Positions 17,144 through 23,970 of a DNA stretch of 42,043 nt are shown here, in pieces. The stretch is from an uncultured Bacilli bacterium (lineage in GTDB: Bacteria; Bacillota_I; Bacilli_A; RF39; UBA660). Each line of letters begins with the position of its first letter. The first letter of the stretch is position 1. The translations under genes were made by a program, and so were the position numbers. The stretch spans positions 1 to 42,043 of the forward strand of contig CAKPAQ010000001.1 in the NCBI GenBank assembly GCA_934133015.1. The letters are read 5' to 3'. The notes beneath the pieces are model-generated. The model was not told where the DNA came from and searched no databases. It saw only the letters and a list, made by a program, of their open reading frames with translations.

Positions 17144-17449
17144 TTAAGTATTTTTGTCATTTACATTATTATGTAAATTAATATATATTTTCTTACTAAA
17201 AATATTACCTATTAAATAGCCAATTATAGCCATAAATATAAAATATATATGAATATTAGCCTGATTTATCAATTTCATAGAAAGAAAATATAACATAAAT
17301 GTAATAAAGTTAAACATAAAATTAGTAATAGTTCTTTTAACAATACCACCAAAAAAAAGAATTTTATAAAGTACGTTAATTAAATAAGCATATAAAAATC
17401 CAAAAACAAAAGAAGTAATAATACTTTGTATTTGTACTTCCAAACTCAT
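17144..17449 (-). CDS. yabQ: Spore cortex biosynthesis protein YabQ
   Basis: 101 residues, shorter than Bacillus YabQ (~211) but close to clostridial forms. About three or four membrane helices: residues ~6-30 (SIITSFVFGFLYAYLINVLY), ~40-60 and ~68-88, with a short basic C-terminus. The opening MSLEVQIQSIITSFVFG is typical of YabQ. In Bacillus the protein is made in the mother cell and needed for spore cortex. Its ATG overlaps the yabP stop (TAATG), so the two are translationally coupled, and divIC follows. The call rests on motif, topology and synteny. Confidence 0.88.
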   Translation of the reverse strand: MSLEVQIQSIITSFVFGFLYAYLINVLYKILFFGGIVKRTITNFMFNFITFMLYFLSMKLINQANIHIYFIFMAIIGYLIGNIFSKKIYINLHNNVNDKNT

Positions 17450-17739
17450 TATTTAAAAAGCCTACCTATAATACTAGATTCTTTATCTTTTTTTGTAGTA
17501 TCATCAACATAGGCAAATGACTTAATAAACCCCTTAATAGAAACATTACCCTGTAATGTATCAAGTTTTAATAATTCTAATTCATCACCTTTTATTACTA
17601 AAAAACCCATAACAGTTTCCATAAGAAATTCTTCATTATCAAAACTTTCTATTTTTTTAACTCCAGTAACTAATATATTCTTTCTTTCAACAATATTTAT
17701 ACTATGATTATAATTACTAATAGTTGTATCCTTGTCCAT
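17449..17739 (-). CDS. yabP: Sporulation protein YabP
   Basis: 96 residues, standard size. The YabP/YqfC fold is recognisable: HSINIVERKNILVTGVKKIESFDNEEF in segments from residue ~13, then TVMGFLVIKGDELELLKLD and GNVSIKGFIKSFAY. In Bacillus it is a mother-cell protein needed for cortex formation and belongs to the yabPQ-divIC operon. The open frame runs further upstream, but the start is placed at 17739 because AGGAGG precedes that ATG with a 6-base spacer; a second ATG lies directly on the Shine-Dalgarno sequence. No confident sigma-E promoter is visible in the 91-base gap upstream. Confidence 0.9.
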   Translation of the reverse strand: MDKDTTISNYNHSINIVERKNILVTGVKKIESFDNEEFLMETVMGFLVIKGDELELLKLDTLQGNVSIKGFIKSFAYVDDTTKKDKESSIIGRLFK

Positions 17740-17830
17740 ATTCATCCTCCTATTAGATAATATGATGAATAAACAAATATATAACAAAAACTTATTTAAT
17801 AATTCCAACAAATATTTTTATTCTATGATT

Positions 17831-18265
17831 TTATTTTAAAATCTTTAAGTACCCATTAATCTGTTCATAATTTAAACTTTTATAAAATTCATTGGCAGCA
17901 ACATTATTTTCATCAGCTAATAAACACATAAATTCACAATTCATTTTTCTAGCCATATTTTCAATATATTCAAATAATCTTGTTCCTATTTTTAATCTTC
18001 TATATTCCTTTTTAATGCGTATACTCCAAATTGTAATAAAAGGATTATTTTCTTCAAAAATATCATGATGAATAATAACTTCAGCAAAGCCAACAATAAT
18101 ACCATTAAATTTAACTACAATCATTTGATAGTCAGGATTATCTTTAATTTTACTAAAAGTCTGTAACATTTTATTTCTATTAGTATTAACAGGTCTTTCT
18201 GCATCATATAACTGTGCAACTGCTTCTAAATCATCTTCTTTTAATTTATCAAATATTAATTCCAT
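17831..18265 (-). CDS. GNAT family N-acetyltransferase
   Basis: 144 residues, one GNAT domain. The acetyl-CoA-binding motif A appears as WSIRIKKEYRRLKIGTRLFEYI (residues ~81-102, R/Q-x-x-G-x-G/A form with RRLKIG), preceded by the beta-strand IIVGFAEVIIHH and followed by NEFYKSLNYE, a typical GNAT end motif. The substrate cannot be told from sequence. It lies between spoVG and yabP, a position not occupied by a GNAT in Bacillus. AGGTGAGATT before the ATG is a clear ribosome binding site. Confidence 0.9.
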   Translation of the reverse strand: MELIFDKLKEDDLEAVAQLYDAERPVNTNRNKMLQTFSKIKDNPDYQMIVVKFNGIIVGFAEVIIHHDIFEENNPFITIWSIRIKKEYRRLKIGTRLFEYIENMARKMNCEFMCLLADENNVAANEFYKSLNYEQINGYLKILK

Positions 18266-18298
18266 AATCTCACCTATAATTAATTTTATTCACGTATA

Positions 18299-18322
18299 AG
18301 AAAAAGCCCACATAGTGGACTT
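18299..18322 (-). terminator. Terminator after spoVG
   Basis: Minus-strand AGTCCAC, loop TAT, GTGGGCT (one G-U pair) followed by TTTTCTT, about 12 bases beyond the spoVG stop. Confidence 0.78.
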
Positions 18323-18333
18323 GGTACTACTAA

Positions 18334-18615
18334 TTATTCTTCAGTATCTTCTACTGGATCTTCTGCTTCTTCGTAAGCTTTAAGAATTGCTTCTTCAAAC
18401 ATAGCACGTACTTCTGAATTGATAGGATGAGCTATATCTCTATATCCTCCATTTGGAGTTTTTTTACTAGGCATAGCAATAAATAATCCTTTTTCACCTT
18501 CAATAATACGTATATCATGAATAGCGAAACTATCGTCAAGTAATACAGAAGCGATTCCTTTCATTCTAGAACTTTCTTTTTCAATCTTACGAACATTTAC
18601 AGATGTAATCTTCAT
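18334..18615 (-). CDS. spoVG: SpoVG, septation/RNA-binding regulator
   Basis: 93 residues, full length. Opens MKITSVNVRKIEKES and carries the strongly conserved SpoVG stretch IHDIRIIEGEKGLFIAMPSKK followed by YRDIAHPINSEVR and an acidic tail. Homologues affect asymmetric septation and spore cortex in Bacillus and bind nucleic acid in several Firmicutes. AAGGAGG precedes the ATG and a strong vegetative promoter lies just upstream, flanked downstream by a terminator: it is a monocistronic, well-expressed gene. Nearby sporulation genes (yabG, yabP) match the ancestral order. Confidence 0.97.
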   Translation of the reverse strand: MKITSVNVRKIEKESSRMKGIASVLLDDSFAIHDIRIIEGEKGLFIAMPSKKTPNGGYRDIAHPINSEVRAMFEEAILKAYEEAEDPVEDTEE

Positions 18616-18656
18616 ATGTCATATCCTCCTTCTAAAGTCTCCAACTTTATACTTCA

Positions 18657-18685
18657 ATAATATAACATATTTAGAAAAAAATCAA
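18657..18685 (-). promoter_or_regulatory. Predicted promoter of spoVG
   Basis: TTGATT (18685-18680), 17-base spacer, TATTAT (18662-18657) on the minus strand, ~40 bases before the start. This is a sigma-A type promoter, whereas Bacillus spoVG is known for its SigH promoter. Further upstream (about 18690-18718) AAAAAGTTGTC and AAAAAGTTATC are tandem near-repeats of unknown meaning. Confidence 0.6.
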
Positions 18686-18737
18686 TAAAAACCATATATT
18701 ATGATAACTTTTTGACAACTTTTTATTGACTATTTAA

Positions 18738-18956
18738 CTACCTATTAATGACAATTAATTTTTTAATAAGAATATCACTATAACTAAATGACTTTAAAAA
18801 GTTTTTTTCTTCTACCATAATTGTAAAAATAGAATCATAAGTTTCGATTATTTTACCAGAGAATTCTTCTATTTGATTTCTACTACCATTAAACCTAAAA
18901 TTTAGAGTTTTTCCCTTATAGTTGGATATCCTATTTTTTAGCATTTCTATATTCAT
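18738..18956 (-). CDS. veg: Veg family protein
   Basis: 72 residues, close to the ~86 of Bacillus Veg. The conserved core is clear: NYKGKTLNFRFNGSRNQIEE, then GKIIETYDSIFTIMVEE and FSYSDILI. Veg is an abundant small protein linked in Bacillus to biofilm matrix regulation; its molecular role is unclear. Its ATG at 18956 overlaps the yabG TGA stop (ATGA), so translation is coupled. The frame opens eight codons further upstream inside yabG, but those codons would lack a ribosome binding site. Synteny yabG-veg is the same as in Bacillus. Confidence 0.9.
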   Translation of the reverse strand: MNIEMLKNRISNYKGKTLNFRFNGSRNQIEEFSGKIIETYDSIFTIMVEEKNFLKSFSYSDILIKKLIVINR

Positions 18957-19741
18957 CTTGGATACCCCACAAACATACATCCCTTAGTAGCAATACCTCC
19001 TATGCCTTCAGGACCATATTTTGTCTTGGATAATAACTCTATTAAATCAACTGTTTTATTTCTATCATATAAGGCCACACTAGAAGCAATTATAGCAGGA
19101 TCAAGTGCATGAATATTTATTCTCTTAGGACTAGAAGCATAAGTAGCCCCAGCCTTTATAAGTTCCTCATAATTACTTTGACAAGCTCCAGCTATTATTA
19201 TTAACTTATCCTGGTCTTTTTCATAACCACGAGCAGCTTCAACCGCATCAATAAAATTAATAGTATTTTTATAACTGCCAACATCATCTATACTGCCTTT
19301 TCTTTTATAATAAGCATCATGACCAGTAATTACTAAAACATCCGGTCTTAGTTTTTTCAAATAAGATACTATTTCATTTTTAACATTATCCTCTGTTAAA
19401 CATAAACCATATGCCATTATATTTAATTTCTTATATAATTTCATACATCTTCTTAAATAATCTTCGTCAGCATCAATATGCAAAACCTTACCTGGCATAT
19501 AAAAATATTCACTTCTATCTAAACTTATTTCCTTATCTATCTTTTCTAATAACCCTCTATCATCTTCTAATTCAGATAAATTACGATTTATTTTAGTTAA
19601 ATCATCTAAGTTACTATCAGCTAATAATCTAACATTTATTCCTTTTAAATAAGCTACATCACCAACTATATCAATTATTTTGAAAATCATATCATTATCA
19701 TACGATTTTCTAGACACAATATCGCCAATATTAAAAAGCAT
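18953..19741 (-). CDS. yabG: Sporulation-specific peptidase YabG
   Basis: 262 residues, a little shorter than Bacillus YabG (~290). Begins MLFNIGDIVSRKSYDNDMIF, a KOW/Tudor-like beta barrel, and includes PGKVLHIDADEDYLRRCMKLYKKL (in pieces, ~90-115), the LRPDVLVITGHDAYYKRKG segment and IIIAGACQSNYEELIKAGATYASSPKR, with the paired His and Cys expected of this peptidase family's active site. In Bacillus it processes spore coat proteins. Start placed at 19741, where GGGTGAT precedes the ATG. It follows rsmA by 32 bases and precedes veg as in Bacillus, so a spore-coat maturation system should exist in this organism. Confidence 0.95.
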   Translation of the reverse strand: MLFNIGDIVSRKSYDNDMIFKIIDIVGDVAYLKGINVRLLADSNLDDLTKINRNLSELEDDRGLLEKIDKEISLDRSEYFYMPGKVLHIDADEDYLRRCMKLYKKLNIMAYGLCLTEDNVKNEIVSYLKKLRPDVLVITGHDAYYKRKGSIDDVGSYKNTINFIDAVEAARGYEKDQDKLIIIAGACQSNYEELIKAGATYASSPKRINIHALDPAIIASSVALYDRNKTVDLIELLSKTKYGPEGIGGIATKGCMFVGYPR

Positions 19742-19773
19742 ATTATCACCCATCTAATAATATGCTTTTAGTA

Positions 19774-20568
19774 CTATAAATTATTACTAATATCAACAAA
19801 TACCTCTAAAGGCAATTCTTCAGCCCTACTACCCAAACTATAGTTGTGTTTTATTAATATTTCTTGAATTTTATCTAAATCATATTTTTTTAAATTATTA
19901 CGCAATGTCTTTCTTTTAAACTGAAAACTATCTTTAACTATATCAAAAAATAATTTTTTATTGTTTAATACCATTTTTTCTTTCTTTTTATTTAAAGCAA
20001 TAATTACACTATCTACATTTGGTTTAGGCATAAAGCAATTTCTACTAACATCAAATAACTTTTGAATATCAAAATAATAGTTTAAAAATACTGTAATAGA
20101 GCCATAATTTTTAGTCTTAGGTTTAGCACTAAATCTTTCACCAACTTCTTTTTGTACCATAATTACTATACGTTCAACATCTATTTCATCATAAATAAAC
20201 TTAGTTATTATTGGTGTAGTAATATAGTATGGTAAATTAGCTATCACATATAAATGCTTATAATTATATTTTTTAAGATCTTGTACTACATCTCTTTTTA
20301 AAAAGTCATCATATATAACATCAACATTATCAAAACCAATTAAATTATCAGATAAAACATCATCTAAAGAAGTATCAATTTCATATGCAAGTACCCATTT
20401 AGCACGAGTAGCTAATATTTTAGTCAATGCCCCTGCCCCTGGTCCTATTTCAATAACTAAAGAATCATCTAATATATTACTATAATCAACTATTTTTTTA
20501 GGAATATTATCATTAACTAAGAAATTCTGCCCATATTTCTTTTTAAATTGAAATTCACCATATTTCAT
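19774..20568 (-). CDS. rsmA: 16S rRNA (adenine1518-N6/adenine1519-N6)-dimethyltransferase RsmA (KsgA)
   Basis: 264 residues, full length. The N-terminus KKYGQNFLVN is the family hallmark, followed by SAM motif I VIEIGPGAGALTKILA (~38-53), an acidic motif II residue in AYEIDTSL, and the catalytic motif IV ANLPYYITTPII (~109-120). The C-terminal helical domain is intact. It dimethylates two adjacent adenines in helix 45 of 16S rRNA. GGTGATTTT precedes the ATG. Order rsmA-yabG-veg is conserved; rnmV, which normally sits before rsmA, is absent and two unknown membrane proteins plus a SipW-like peptidase are there instead. Confidence 0.97.
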   Translation of the reverse strand: MKYGEFQFKKKYGQNFLVNDNIPKKIVDYSNILDDSLVIEIGPGAGALTKILATRAKWVLAYEIDTSLDDVLSDNLIGFDNVDVIYDDFLKRDVVQDLKKYNYKHLYVIANLPYYITTPIITKFIYDEIDVERIVIMVQKEVGERFSAKPKTKNYGSITVFLNYYFDIQKLFDVSRNCFMPKPNVDSVIIALNKKKEKMVLNNKKLFFDIVKDSFQFKRKTLRNNLKKYDLDKIQEILIKHNYSLGSRAEELPLEVFVDISNNL

Positions 20569-20604
20569 AAAATCACCATCAATAATATATCATATTTCAA
20601 TATT

Positions 20605-20637
20605 AAAAAAAAGAGAAAGCATTTATTTAGCTTCCTC
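20605..20637 (-). terminator. Terminator after the sipW-membrane protein operon
   Basis: Minus-strand 8-bp stem GAGGAAGC / GCTTTCTC (one G-U pair, loop TAAATAAAT) followed by eight T residues; the stop codon of the preceding gene is in the loop. Confidence 0.8.
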
Positions 20638-21102
20638 CAAAACATTAGTTTTATTTGTATGTTTATTTTTTATCTTTAATTGATCCATTTTTGATACAAT
20701 CATTAATATTATATCAGCAAGTACTAATAAATATAACATAGCTCTCATAGGCGCAATAACATCAGCAAAATAATTAAAATTAATATTGTAACCAAGTTTT
20801 GTAATCATAACCATATTTTGATCAAAGAAACTACGATAAGCAGATACTAATATAACCATAAATACTAAACAACAAGTCAAATTAAAGAAGATATTATTCA
20901 TAGTTTCCTTTTGTTTTAAAATTATATTAATTGTAAATAAGAATAACAACAAAATAAATGGTAACATTGTTGGAATACAATCAAGTACATTTTTATCTAA
21001 TCTATTATACATACTAATCATAATGAAAAATGTAATTACAAAAGAAATAAGTAGCAATATAAACTTTAAAGCTAATAATAAATAATTTAATAATTTAGTC
21101 AT
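20623..21102 (-). CDS. Small integral membrane protein of unknown function
   Basis: 159 residues with four predicted membrane helices (~5-30, ~41-61, ~72-90, ~118-141) and a basic cytoplasmic-type C-terminus (KMDQLKIKNKHTNKTN). I recognise no family. The ATG overlaps the stop of the upstream gene by one base (TAATG) and AGGTGG lies ahead of it, so the product is made together with the 229-residue membrane-anchored protein and probably the SipW-like peptidase. The set of three, ended by a terminator, may act together at the membrane; this is inference from gene order. Confidence 0.8.
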   Translation of the reverse strand: MTKLLNYLLLALKFILLLISFVITFFIMISMYNRLDKNVLDCIPTMLPFILLLFLFTINIILKQKETMNNIFFNLTCCLVFMVILVSAYRSFFDQNMVMITKLGYNINFNYFADVIAPMRAMLYLLVLADIILMIVSKMDQLKIKNKHTNKTNVLEEAK

Positions 21103-21791
21103 TACATACCACCTGCTTCCTTTTTAAACCAATTAGATAAATATTCAACATACATACTAGCATCTTTATAAGCACCTAAAGTCTCATAAAAACCATCTCT
21201 AACATTATCCTTAACTCCACTACTAGCAGTAGAAGTATTAAAAAAATAACTACTATTATTAAGTAAATCTTTCTTTAAATAAGCGGTAGAACCTTTAAGC
21301 ATATTAACATGTAAAACTAATAAATCTTGATTGTTTAATAAGTAAGTAGAATTAATATTATTACCAGCAACATCCAATGTCCAATATAAATTATTTATAA
21401 TACATTCACTTAAAATATCATTTTCATATGAATCACGTAATTTATATACATCTGTTATTCCCACAGAATTACTATTACGTATTTCTTCAAGATATGTACC
21501 CTTTAAAGAATTAACACAATTAGTAAGATTTTGTCTAATACTTTGCATTTTAGTAGTAGCAACAGTTCCATTATAAGTAGCTGTATTAAAAGATTTAATA
21601 TTATTTTCAATTGTATTTATCCTATCATAATAACTCTTAACTGTAGTAGATTCACTAACATTAACATTATATTTTTTGCTTAATTCTAATGAATGAAATA
21701 TATTTATATACAAATAAAATACAGAAAAAGAAAAAACAGCACCTACAAGTATATAAGATATAATTTTTAAATATTCTTTTACATAATTCAC
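21102..21791 (-). CDS. Membrane-anchored extracytoplasmic helical protein of unknown function
   Basis: 229 residues: an N-terminal membrane helix (~10-31) and a long, Asn/Ser/Thr-rich, largely helical domain that should face outside. No enzyme motif recognised. The start is a GTG with GGGGTGA seven bases upstream. Features such as NNLYWTLDVAGNNINSTY and LLVLHVNMLKGSTAYL hint at a four-helix-bundle sensor or adhesin-like domain, but I cannot support more. It lies 12 bases after the SipW-like peptidase and overlaps the next membrane protein, so it may be a partner or a client of the peptidase. Confidence 0.78.
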   Translation of the reverse strand: MNYVKEYLKIISYILVGAVFSFSVFYLYINIFHSLELSKKYNVNVSESTTVKSYYDRINTIENNIKSFNTATYNGTVATTKMQSIRQNLTNCVNSLKGTYLEEIRNSNSVGITDVYKLRDSYENDILSECIINNLYWTLDVAGNNINSTYLLNNQDLLVLHVNMLKGSTAYLKKDLLNNSSYFFNTSTASSGVKDNVRDGFYETLGAYKDASMYVEYLSNWFKKEAGGM

Positions 21792-21803
21792 AAATATTCA
21801 CCC

Positions 21804-22391
21804 CTATTTATTTTCTTGTTTTTTTTCACTATTTTTAATTAAACCAGTTACTTTTAAAATATCATGAGCAATTATTAAAAAACATGGTATAACTATAGCT
21901 ACTATCCAACCTAGTCTACTGGATAAGAAAGTTTTTACATACCCTATCATCGGTATTCTGAATAGCACTTTTCCCAATACCTCACTCTGCCTAATTAAAG
22001 CTCTATCTTCGCTTTCATTATTATCACCTTTTGTACGATAAGCTCTTTCCCCATCAGAAGTTTCCAATATACCAACTACACGATGCGTAATAGGTGTTCC
22101 ATTAGTTTCAATTTCTTTAGATAAAAATGTGATGATGTCGTATAATTTTATCTTACTTTGAGAAACTCTCATTGTAAAAACAGCATCGTACACATTTATA
22201 TTAGGAACCATGCTTGGACTAATAATAACGTAAGCACTAAATAATGGAGATCTAGCCTCATTATTTTTTTTGCCTATATATTGATCAATACCATAAGCTA
22301 AAAATAACAAAACTATTATTCCAAGAATAATTAGAACAGAATAAAGGAATATGGATGAAATAAAATGAAAAATTTTTTTCCAAGTTTTCAT
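21804..22391 (-). CDS. Signal peptidase I, SipW-like (ER type)
   Basis: 195 residues with an N-terminal membrane helix (~9-33), the signal peptidase fold, and a C-terminal membrane helix (~162-184). The catalytic Ser is in ISPSMVPNI (~58-66) and the second catalytic residue is in TPITHRVVGI; the His instead of a Lys in this position marks the archaeal/ER type to which Bacillus SipW belongs. KGDNNESEDRALI is the usual box E-like motif. In Bacillus SipW processes biofilm matrix proteins TasA and TapA; no such client is recognisable here. AAGGTGA precedes the ATG. It probably leads a three-gene operon with two unknown membrane proteins. Confidence 0.9.
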   Translation of the reverse strand: MKTWKKIFHFISSIFLYSVLIILGIIVLLFLAYGIDQYIGKKNNEARSPLFSAYVIISPSMVPNINVYDAVFTMRVSQSKIKLYDIITFLSKEIETNGTPITHRVVGILETSDGERAYRTKGDNNESEDRALIRQSEVLGKVLFRIPMIGYVKTFLSSRLGWIVAIVIPCFLIIAHDILKVTGLIKNSEKKQENK

Positions 22392-22424
22392 ATTCTCACC
22401 TTATCCTATACCTAGTATAAGAAC

Positions 22425-22454
22425 ATAATAACATAAAATTCATTATAAGTACAA
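22425..22454 (-). promoter_or_regulatory. Possible promoter of the sipW-like operon
   Basis: TTGTAC (22454-22449), 18-base spacer, TATTAT (22430-22425) on the minus strand, about 33 bases before the start and directly after a terminator. Confidence 0.42.
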
Positions 22455-22494
22455 TAAAAAAGGAAGAAGAATTTTGAATTGACATTCTTCTTCC
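22455..22494 (-). terminator. Terminator after the 3D-domain gene
   Basis: Minus-strand perfect 11-bp stem GGAAGAAGAAT / ATTCTTCTTCC followed by TTTTTTATT, seven bases after the stop codon. Confidence 0.92.
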
Positions 22495-22500
22495 AAGGTA

Positions 22501-23088
22501 TTACCATCCCCAACGAACTATTTCATAATGAACATTACGTTGTCTACCAACAATATCCATATTATCATCTTCTTTAACCAAGAAATCCATTATATTACCT
22601 TTAATAGCGCCGCCTCTATCTAAAACAATACCCATAATAGGTTCACTAGAAAAACTAACATTAGTTATTTGAACAATAGTACCACAAGGAATAGTAGGAT
22701 CAGCAGCAAGTATTCTTACATTACCATAAATCTGATCATTAAAGTATATATTATTATTTCTAACATTTTGACGAGGAGGACAACTAACTCTACCAGTGCA
22801 TCCATTACAAGTTGCCTTATAAGCTGTCATTTGTCCATCAAATGAAATGGGCATAACTGGTCCATATTCCCTAGCTTCTTGCATATTACTTACATTTTTA
22901 ACAACTAATTTTTTCTCACGATTATCATATTTCATTACCATATTAATAGCCTCAATGGATTTAACTCCATTAATATTAGCAACCATATTACTCTTTTTGG
23001 TATTACCAGTCAAAATAACCAAGCCAAGACCAAAAAGTACTAAAACGAATAATGACCTCGATAAAATTATTTTATAAAACTTTTTCAT
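22501..23088 (-). CDS. 3D-domain secreted/anchored cell-wall protein (YabE-like)
   Basis: 195 residues. An N-terminal membrane helix (~10-28) is followed by ~60 residues of linker and a C-terminal 3D domain: MTAYKATCNGCTG, then ILAADPTIPCGTIVQI, GIVLDRGGAIKGNIMDFLV, with the three conserved Asp residues that name the domain. The 3D domain is a lytic-transglycosylase-related fold (MltA/RpfB type) acting on peptidoglycan. YabE in Bacillus occupies the same place after tatD but has additional DUF348/G5 domains, which are missing here. Start at 23088 where AGGTGGGTT precedes the ATG. Could be a spore germination or wall-remodelling enzyme. Confidence 0.88.
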   Translation of the reverse strand: MKKFYKIILSRSLFVLVLFGLGLVILTGNTKKSNMVANINGVKSIEAINMVMKYDNREKKLVVKNVSNMQEAREYGPVMPISFDGQMTAYKATCNGCTGRVSCPPRQNVRNNNIYFNDQIYGNVRILAADPTIPCGTIVQITNVSFSSEPIMGIVLDRGGAIKGNIMDFLVKEDDNMDIVGRQRNVHYEIVRWGW

Positions 23089-23144
23089 AACCCACCTATA
23101 CATATAATAGCTTGTCTATTCTTATTGAATTAACTATAACATAA

Positions 23145-23903
23145 TTAATATTTTAAGTCAAATATTCTAAAAGCATTATTCGTGGTAATAGTTTCCACTT
23201 GAGAAATATCAATATTTTTAATATCAGCTATTTTCTTAGCTATATAAGGAATATTGCTAGATTCATTAGTTTTTCCTCTATTAGGTTCAGGAGTTAGATA
23301 TGGACTATCAGTTTCTAGTACAATACTCTCGATAGGAATTTGCTCAATTACTTTATATAAGTTACTATTTTTAAAGGTAACAACACCGCCAATTCCTAAA
23401 AGAAAGCCAAGATTTATAAATCTTTTTGCCATTTCAACACTACCACTAAAACAATGAATAACACCTTGTACTTTAAACTCTGATAATATATCATAAGTAT
23501 CAGCAATTGAATCACGACTATGGATAACAACTGGTAAATTTAATTTTTGGGCTAACATTAGTTGTCTTCTAAATAACTCTTTTTGTTCATCTTTATTATT
23601 CTTATCCCAATAATAATCCAAACCTATTTCCCCTATCGCAACTATCTTTTTATTACTTTTAATTTTATCTTCCAAAATCTTAATATCTTTATCAACAATA
23701 TTGTTAGTAACTTCAGGATGATAACCAATCGCTGCATAAATATTTTTATATTTTTCCACATAAAATGTAGATAACTCTAAATCATCTTTTTCACAAAAGG
23801 AAGCTATCATTATTTTAACATTATTATCAATCGCATTTTTTACAAACAAATCTGGTTTTACCCCAAATTCTTCACTTATATGCATATGTGTATCAATAAA
23901 CAT
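23145..23903 (-). CDS. tatD: TatD family metal-dependent deoxyribonuclease
   Basis: 252 residues, standard. Metal ligands are visible: THMHI at residues 4-8, GEIGLDYYW (~92-100) with the bridging Glu, VIHSRD (~126-131), VIHCFSG (~152-158) and LLETDSPYLTPEP-type end (VLETDSPYLTPEP, ~197-209). The family has 3'-5' DNase activity and is implicated in DNA repair. It directly follows metG as in nearly all Firmicutes. A terminator and an extended -10 promoter lie between metG and this gene. Confidence 0.95.
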   Translation of the reverse strand: MFIDTHMHISEEFGVKPDLFVKNAIDNNVKIMIASFCEKDDLELSTFYVEKYKNIYAAIGYHPEVTNNIVDKDIKILEDKIKSNKKIVAIGEIGLDYYWDKNNKDEQKELFRRQLMLAQKLNLPVVIHSRDSIADTYDILSEFKVQGVIHCFSGSVEMAKRFINLGFLLGIGGVVTFKNSNLYKVIEQIPIESIVLETDSPYLTPEPNRGKTNESSNIPYIAKKIADIKNIDISQVETITTNNAFRIFDLKY

Positions 23904-23922
23904 ATCATCACATCCTACAAAA

Positions 23923-23931
23923 ATTATATCA
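23923..23931 (-). promoter_or_regulatory. Possible extended -10 promoter for tatD
   Basis: TGATATAAT on the minus strand (TATAAT at 23928-23923), about 20 bases before the tatD start. The -35 region falls in the metG terminator and is weak. Confidence 0.45.
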
Positions 23932-23935
23932 TAAC

Positions 23936-23967
23936 AAAAGAGTAATCAAAATATGAATTACTCTTTT
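23936..23967 (-). terminator. Terminator after metG
   Basis: Minus-strand 11-bp stem AAAAGAGTAAT / ATTACTCTTTT, 10-base loop, then GTTAT. The U tract is mostly within the stem, so efficiency is uncertain. Confidence 0.6.
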
Positions 23968-23970
23968 CAA

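Noticed and set aside
17740..17830. Sigma-E-type promoter for yabP
   Set aside because: CATATTAT and ATATATT elements are present but at unsuitable spacing in an A+T-rich gap; not distinguishable from chance.
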